Shown: positions 60,731 to 64,000 of the stretch, one piece after another
How positions within the stretch are numbered: position 1 is the stretch's first letter
Layout of the letters: the number at the start of each line of letters is the position of its first letter
From: Rubrivirga sp. SAORIC476
Lineage (GTDB): Bacteria; Bacteroidota; Rhodothermia; Rhodothermales; Rubricoccaceae
Direction: 5' to 3'
DNA length: 64,000 nucleotides
NCBI RefSeq assembly: GCF_002283555.1
Contig: NZ_MVOI01000003.1
Coordinates: forward strand, 1,593,417 to 1,657,416
Position numbers and translations under genes: made by a program
The notes under the pieces: model-generated
Database searches by the model: none
The model's input: only the letters and a program-made list of their open reading frames with translations
Told to the model about the DNA's origin: nothing

Positions 60731-62344
60731 CTACTCGGCCGGAGCGGCGGAGAGGGAGCGGAGGTCGTCGGCGGTGTCGCGGGCGGCGCCCGAGAGCGAC
60801 ACGCTGAGGCCGATGTAGAGGAGCGCCACGAGGACGGCCGCGCCGACCCACAGGGCCCACGTCGGGATGCCGCCCTTCTCGGCCTCGGTGGGCACCTCGC
60901 GCGAGCGGCCCCGCGGCGACAACACGCCCGGCGCGCCGTGCGCCCGTTCCAGGCGCCCGTGGAGATCATCCACGAGCCGTCGCAGCACCTCGCGGCCGTG
61001 GATCGCGTAGCGGCCCTTGAAGCCGAGCGCGAGGCAGAGGTAGTAGACCTCCAGCACGGCCGTCCGCGTGCCGCCCTCGTCGAGGAGCCGCTTGAGGCGC
61101 TCGAAGACCTGCTCGCCCGCGTCGTAGCGGTCGTAGTGCGTCAGCTGGAGCGGTTGCGAGGACCACGCGCCGTGGCCCGGCCAGTCGGTCGCGAGGATGG
61201 CCTCGTCGAGGAAGGCGACGACCGCGAACGTGGCCTCGTCGATGTCGGCAGTGGGCACGCCGAGGTCGCGGGCGGCGTGGGCGGCGTCGGAGAGGAGCGC
61301 CTCGATGCGCTGGCGCAGCGCGGTGCCGTCGCCCAGCCGGTCGGCGGCGCGGAGCTGGAGAATGAGCGAGAAGACCGGAGTGAAGGCGCCCGCCAACGTC
61401 CGCTCGGTGCCGAACGCGTCGGGCAGGTCCATCGCCCCGTCGCCGCCCAGCGGGTGGTCGCGGATGGACGAGTCGAAGCCGCCGCCCCCGCCGCCGAGGC
61501 CGGGGCCCTTGAGCGCGGCGAACGGGTCGTCGGTAGCGGTGCCGGGCTGGACCGTGAACGGGTCGGGCGCGCGCTCGGGCGGCGCGGGCGCGGGGACCGG
61601 CGGCGGCGGCGCGAACGGGTCGGCCGGCGTCACCGCGAACGGACCGGGCCGGGGTGCGGGCGGCGGCTCCAGGGTCGGAGGGGACGGTGCCGGAGGCACG
61701 AACGGGTCCTCGGCCGGGGACGGGGCGGGCGCGAACGGGTCGGACGCGGCCTCGCCGCCACGGAACGGATCCGGCGCTGACGGCGCGAAGGGGTCCTCGG
61801 CGGGGGGCGCGAACGGGTCCGGCGGGGGCGGCGCAAAGGGATCGGCCGGGGGCGGCCCCGAGACCGGCGTGAACGGGTCCGGCGGCTGGGGCGTAGGCGG
61901 CGGCGCGTACGGGTCGGGCGCGGCAGGAGCGGGCGGATCCGGCGCGAACGGGTCCACCATGCTCGCCGCGGGCGACGGGGGCGCCGCAGGGGGGTCGAAG
62001 TCGACCGGCGGCCCGAAGAGGTCGGTCGGTGACGGATCTGGTGCAGACGGTTCGGGCGAGGGATCGGGCGCGAACGGGTCGGCCGACGGCGCCCTCGAGG
62101 CGGGCGGTCCCGGGGGCGGGGCGGGGGGGTCCGGGGCGAAGGGGTCCGACGCGAACGGGTCCGGAGCGGACGGCCGGGAGGGCGCGAAGGGGTCCGCCGA
62201 GAAGGGGTCTGGCGACCCGGAGGACGGGGCGTCCGGCGCGAACGGGTTCGGCGCAGGCTCGCTCTCCTCGGGCGGAGGGCTTCCGTACGGGCGGTAGATC
62301 CGCGTCGCGTCGTCGTCGTCGGGGCGGGGGGCGTCGTCGGCCAT
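60731..62344 (-). CDS. tssL: T6SS membrane protein TssL with a long DPF-repeat N-terminus
   Basis: A 537-residue TssL. Residues about 290-490 are the conserved DotU domain (TPVFSLILQLRAADRLGDGTALRQRIEALL, AVVAFLDEAILATDWPGHGAW, YYLCLALGFKGRYAIHGREVL), then one transmembrane helix at about 495-516. Residues 30-285 are disordered, Pro/Ala/Ser-rich with 16 copies of the tripeptide DPF; ordinary TssL has no such region. The N-terminus DDDDATRIYRPY holds Thr14 in an acidic context, a likely kinase target. No OmpA-like domain. ATG MADDAPRPDDDD. Confidence 0.92.
   Translation of the reverse strand: MADDAPRPDDDDATRIYRPYGSPPPEESEPAPNPFAPDAPSSGSPDPFSADPFAPSRPSAPDPFASDPFAPDPPAPPPGPPASRAPSADPFAPDPSPEPSAPDPSPTDLFGPPVDFDPPAAPPSPAASMVDPFAPDPPAPAAPDPYAPPPTPQPPDPFTPVSGPPPADPFAPPPPDPFAPPAEDPFAPSAPDPFRGGEAASDPFAPAPSPAEDPFVPPAPSPPTLEPPPAPRPGPFAVTPADPFAPPPPVPAPAPPERAPDPFTVQPGTATDDPFAALKGPGLGGGGGGFDSSIRDHPLGGDGAMDLPDAFGTERTLAGAFTPVFSLILQLRAADRLGDGTALRQRIEALLSDAAHAARDLGVPTADIDEATFAVVAFLDEAILATDWPGHGAWSSQPLQLTHYDRYDAGEQVFERLKRLLDEGGTRTAVLEVYYLCLALGFKGRYAIHGREVLRRLVDDLHGRLERAHGAPGVLSPRGRSREVPTEAEKGGIPTWALWVGAAVLVALLYIGLSVSLSGAARDTADDLRSLSAAPAE
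61490..62257 (-). repeat. DPF-motif repeat tract inside tssL
   Basis: The nucleotide sequence GCGAACGGGTC (plus strand) recurs many times with variations, encoding repeated DPFAP-type units of the TssL N-terminal region. Sixteen DPF tripeptides can be counted, unevenly spaced, so this is an interrupted low-complexity expansion and not a clean tandem array. Confidence 0.8.
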
Positions 62345-62354
62345 GGGGAGGGGG

Positions 62355-63713
62355 TCAGCCCGGCGTCGGCGCGAGCAGCTCGAACTCGGCGTCGGCGAAC
62401 TCGCTCGGGGTGAAGAGGGCCATCGCACCCGCGTCGCGGATGGCGTCCCAGAAGGGGCCGCTGCGGCGCGGCACGAAGTAGGCGGCGCGCGGGTCGACGG
62501 GCAGCCCGGAGGGTGGGGTCGGCGCGGCCTGCACGGCGAGGGCCAGCGTGGCCGACCGGATGACGGCCTCGATGGTGTCCGGCGACGCGATCCGCAGCAT
62601 CTGCGGCAGCATCTGGCGGAGGTGCTCCGGGGAGACGCCCTCGCGGCGGACGGCCAGCACGAGGTCGGGCGCGGCCATCAGCTCGGGCGCGAGCGCGGCC
62701 TGGAACAGGTTGGCGCGGCGCCGGACGAAGGGCACGCGGGTGTAGTTCTGCTTCGGCGCCCGCCCGCCGAGCAGCTGGTCGATGGCGGCGACCAGCTCGC
62801 GGAAGGGGCCGGTGGGCTCGGCGTGGTCGTAGTGCGGCAGGTCGCTCGGCGAGGGGCCGGTGCCGGGAACGGCGGCCCAGAGGCGACCGGCGAGGCCCAG
62901 CATCTCCCCGAACACGGCGGAGGGGTGCGCCTCGGTGCGGCGGAGGTGGTCCAGGCGCGGCGTGGACGCGGCGGCGGCGGCGAGGACGGCCTGCGCGGTC
63001 ACGTCGGCGGGCGAGATTTCGCGCTGGTTGCGGACGGCCTGCCAGCGGCGCGCGAACTCGCCGGCGCGGGCGGCCAGCCGCTCGGTCAGGCCGCGGACGA
63101 GCCCGTCGAGCGCGGGCGTCGCGCCGGTCTGGACGGACGGCGCGAGGTAGGCCGGGTCGGCGGCGAACGTGCCGTCGGCGGCGCGGACGACCTCGGCGAT
63201 GGGGACCGTCACGAAGTCGGCGCGGGGCTCGCCGTCGAACAGCAGGCGCGCGTTGAGGCGGCCGACCTGCACGTCTCGCTCGTCGGCTCCGGTCGTGTCG
63301 TCCACGACGGCGGCGGTCTCGGCGATGAAGCGGGTCTCGCGGCGCGCGGCGGCGCCGTCCAGCAGCACGTTGGCGCCCCCGGCGCGGACCGACGGCACGG
63401 CGAGGTAGACGCGGACGCGGTCTGCGGTGGGGCCAAGCCCGTCGCGCACGTCGCGGGCGGCGGGCACGGGGCCGTCCTGGGGCAGGCGCACCGGCAGCCC
63501 GTCCGGCATGACCGCGCGGACGGCGCTCACGGCGACCTCGCCGTTGGCGAGCCGGTCGGCGTCGAGGTCGAGGTGGGCGAGGCCCCAGCCGTAGCGCGAC
63601 ACGGCGTCCACGCGGGCGTCGAGGTCGGCGCGGATGGCGCGGTCCCACTGCTGGAGATGGTGGGGGTCGAGGGTCATGCCCTCGTACCAGACGACGCGAC
63701 GACGGTCCGACAC
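62355..63713 (-). CDS. tssK: T6SS baseplate protein TssK
   Basis: A 452-residue TssK/ImpJ. GTG start VSDRRRVVWYEGMTLDPHHLQQWDRAIRADLDARV gives the family N-terminus; VPFVRRRANLFQAALAP and KQNYTRVPF, ending AEFELLAPTPG, are further blocks. It links the baseplate to TssL/TssM. First gene of the T6SS structural operon; the frame extends upstream to 63770 but that segment is unlike TssK. Confidence 0.93.
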   Translation of the reverse strand: MSDRRRVVWYEGMTLDPHHLQQWDRAIRADLDARVDAVSRYGWGLAHLDLDADRLANGEVAVSAVRAVMPDGLPVRLPQDGPVPAARDVRDGLGPTADRVRVYLAVPSVRAGGANVLLDGAAARRETRFIAETAAVVDDTTGADERDVQVGRLNARLLFDGEPRADFVTVPIAEVVRAADGTFAADPAYLAPSVQTGATPALDGLVRGLTERLAARAGEFARRWQAVRNQREISPADVTAQAVLAAAAASTPRLDHLRRTEAHPSAVFGEMLGLAGRLWAAVPGTGPSPSDLPHYDHAEPTGPFRELVAAIDQLLGGRAPKQNYTRVPFVRRRANLFQAALAPELMAAPDLVLAVRREGVSPEHLRQMLPQMLRIASPDTIEAVIRSATLALAVQAAPTPPSGLPVDPRAAYFVPRRSGPFWDAIRDAGAMALFTPSEFADAEFELLAPTPG

Positions 63714-64000
63714 AGGCGGGGTCAGGGTGGGTTCGGGAAGACGCTGCGCACGGACACGCCGCCTCCCCATCCTATACCGGGAACGGACCGTCAGTCGGTC
63801 ATCCGCCGTCGGATCGGCCGGGCCGCTCCCGGACGACCGCTCGCCCGGCCGTCGCCTGCCCGGCCTCGCGTGCGGATCTGCGCCCTCGGTCGGCCCACGG
63901 GGCTACTGCGGCGGGGTCTGCGGGCGGACTTCAGAGCGGCGCACCGGGGTCCGATGCCCGATGCTGCGGGGTCGCCGCTCGCACTCGTCGGAACGCCGCT
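63714..64000. promoter_or_regulatory. Upstream region of the T6SS operon
   Basis: 287 nt without a clear gene. ATCCTATACCGGGAACGG at 63769-63786 (GTATAGGAT with CGTTCCCG before it on the minus strand) lies about 55 nt before tssK and resembles the motif upstream of the signalling operon at 36384. A plus-strand ATG at 63954 opens a short frame MPDAAGSPLALVGTP to the window end, possibly the start of a divergent gene. Confidence 0.45.

Noticed and set aside
61490..62257. DPF repeat tract as a CRISPR-like or tandem DNA array
   Set aside because: Unit length and spacing vary, the frame is kept throughout, and it encodes part of TssL.

Overview
The window is very GC-rich (about 70 percent by eye) and densely coded, with many GTG starts, few strong Shine-Dalgarno sequences and frequent 1-11 nt stop/start overlaps. 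A secreted protein with a C-terminal type IX secretion (T9SS) type A sorting domain places the organism in the Bacteroidota/Rhodothermota (FCB) lineage. The GC content suggests a marine Rhodothermota such as the Rubricoccaceae (Rubrivirga or Rubricoccus-like). This placement is inference; no rRNA gene is present. I see no tRNA, rRNA, CRISPR array, insertion sequence or integrase.

Layout. 1-25 kb is mostly housekeeping. It has a histidine-utilisation pair (hutU-hutH) with a divergent Lrp/AsnC regulator, PEP carboxylase, and a small lasso-peptide-like cluster at 8.1-11.4 kb (Tat-signal protein, asparagine-synthetase-type cyclase, precursor peptide, HprK-like kinase). It continues with an NYN/OST-HTH protein, an NhaC-type antiporter, an ankyrin protein, catalase with divergent oxyR and a Fur-like operator between them, an aldehyde dehydrogenase, an ATP-grasp enzyme, a 7Fe ferredoxin, a lipoprotein, two small stress proteins and an MFS transporter.

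24.4-63.7 kb lies entirely on the minus strand and is a type VI secretion system (T6SS) locus. From its promoter-proximal end it reads tssK, tssL, tssM, tagF, tssA, tssB, tssC, hcp, tssE, tssF, tssG, clpV, vgrG, a DUF6484 protein, a DUF2169 adaptor, a DUF4150 PAAR-like tip, a degenerate ketosynthase, an AHH nuclease effector, two candidate immunity proteins and a HEAT-repeat protein. After a gap with a second promoter-like motif comes a signalling and envelope module: a fused TssB-TssC-like sheath paralogue, an FHA-transmembrane-lytic transglycosylase fusion, a PP2C phosphatase, a PpkA-type kinase with PEGA repeats, two CsgG-like lipoproteins, a T9SS-exported protein and an outer-membrane beta-barrel. 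No TssJ lipoprotein is visible.

How it fits together. Kinase, phosphatase and FHA protein form a threonine-phosphorylation switch. TssL here carries a threonine at position 14 in an acidic context, resembling the TssL phosphosite described in Agrobacterium. The FHA protein itself carries a periplasmic peptidoglycan-cutting domain, which would join post-translational activation to wall opening for the TssL-TssM complex. The nuclease is probably loaded on the VgrG/DUF4150 tip through the DUF2169 adaptor. The most novel candidates are the fused sheath paralogue, the FHA-transglycosylase fusion, the kinase-lipoprotein-T9SS envelope module and the lasso-like cluster lacking a visible leader peptidase.
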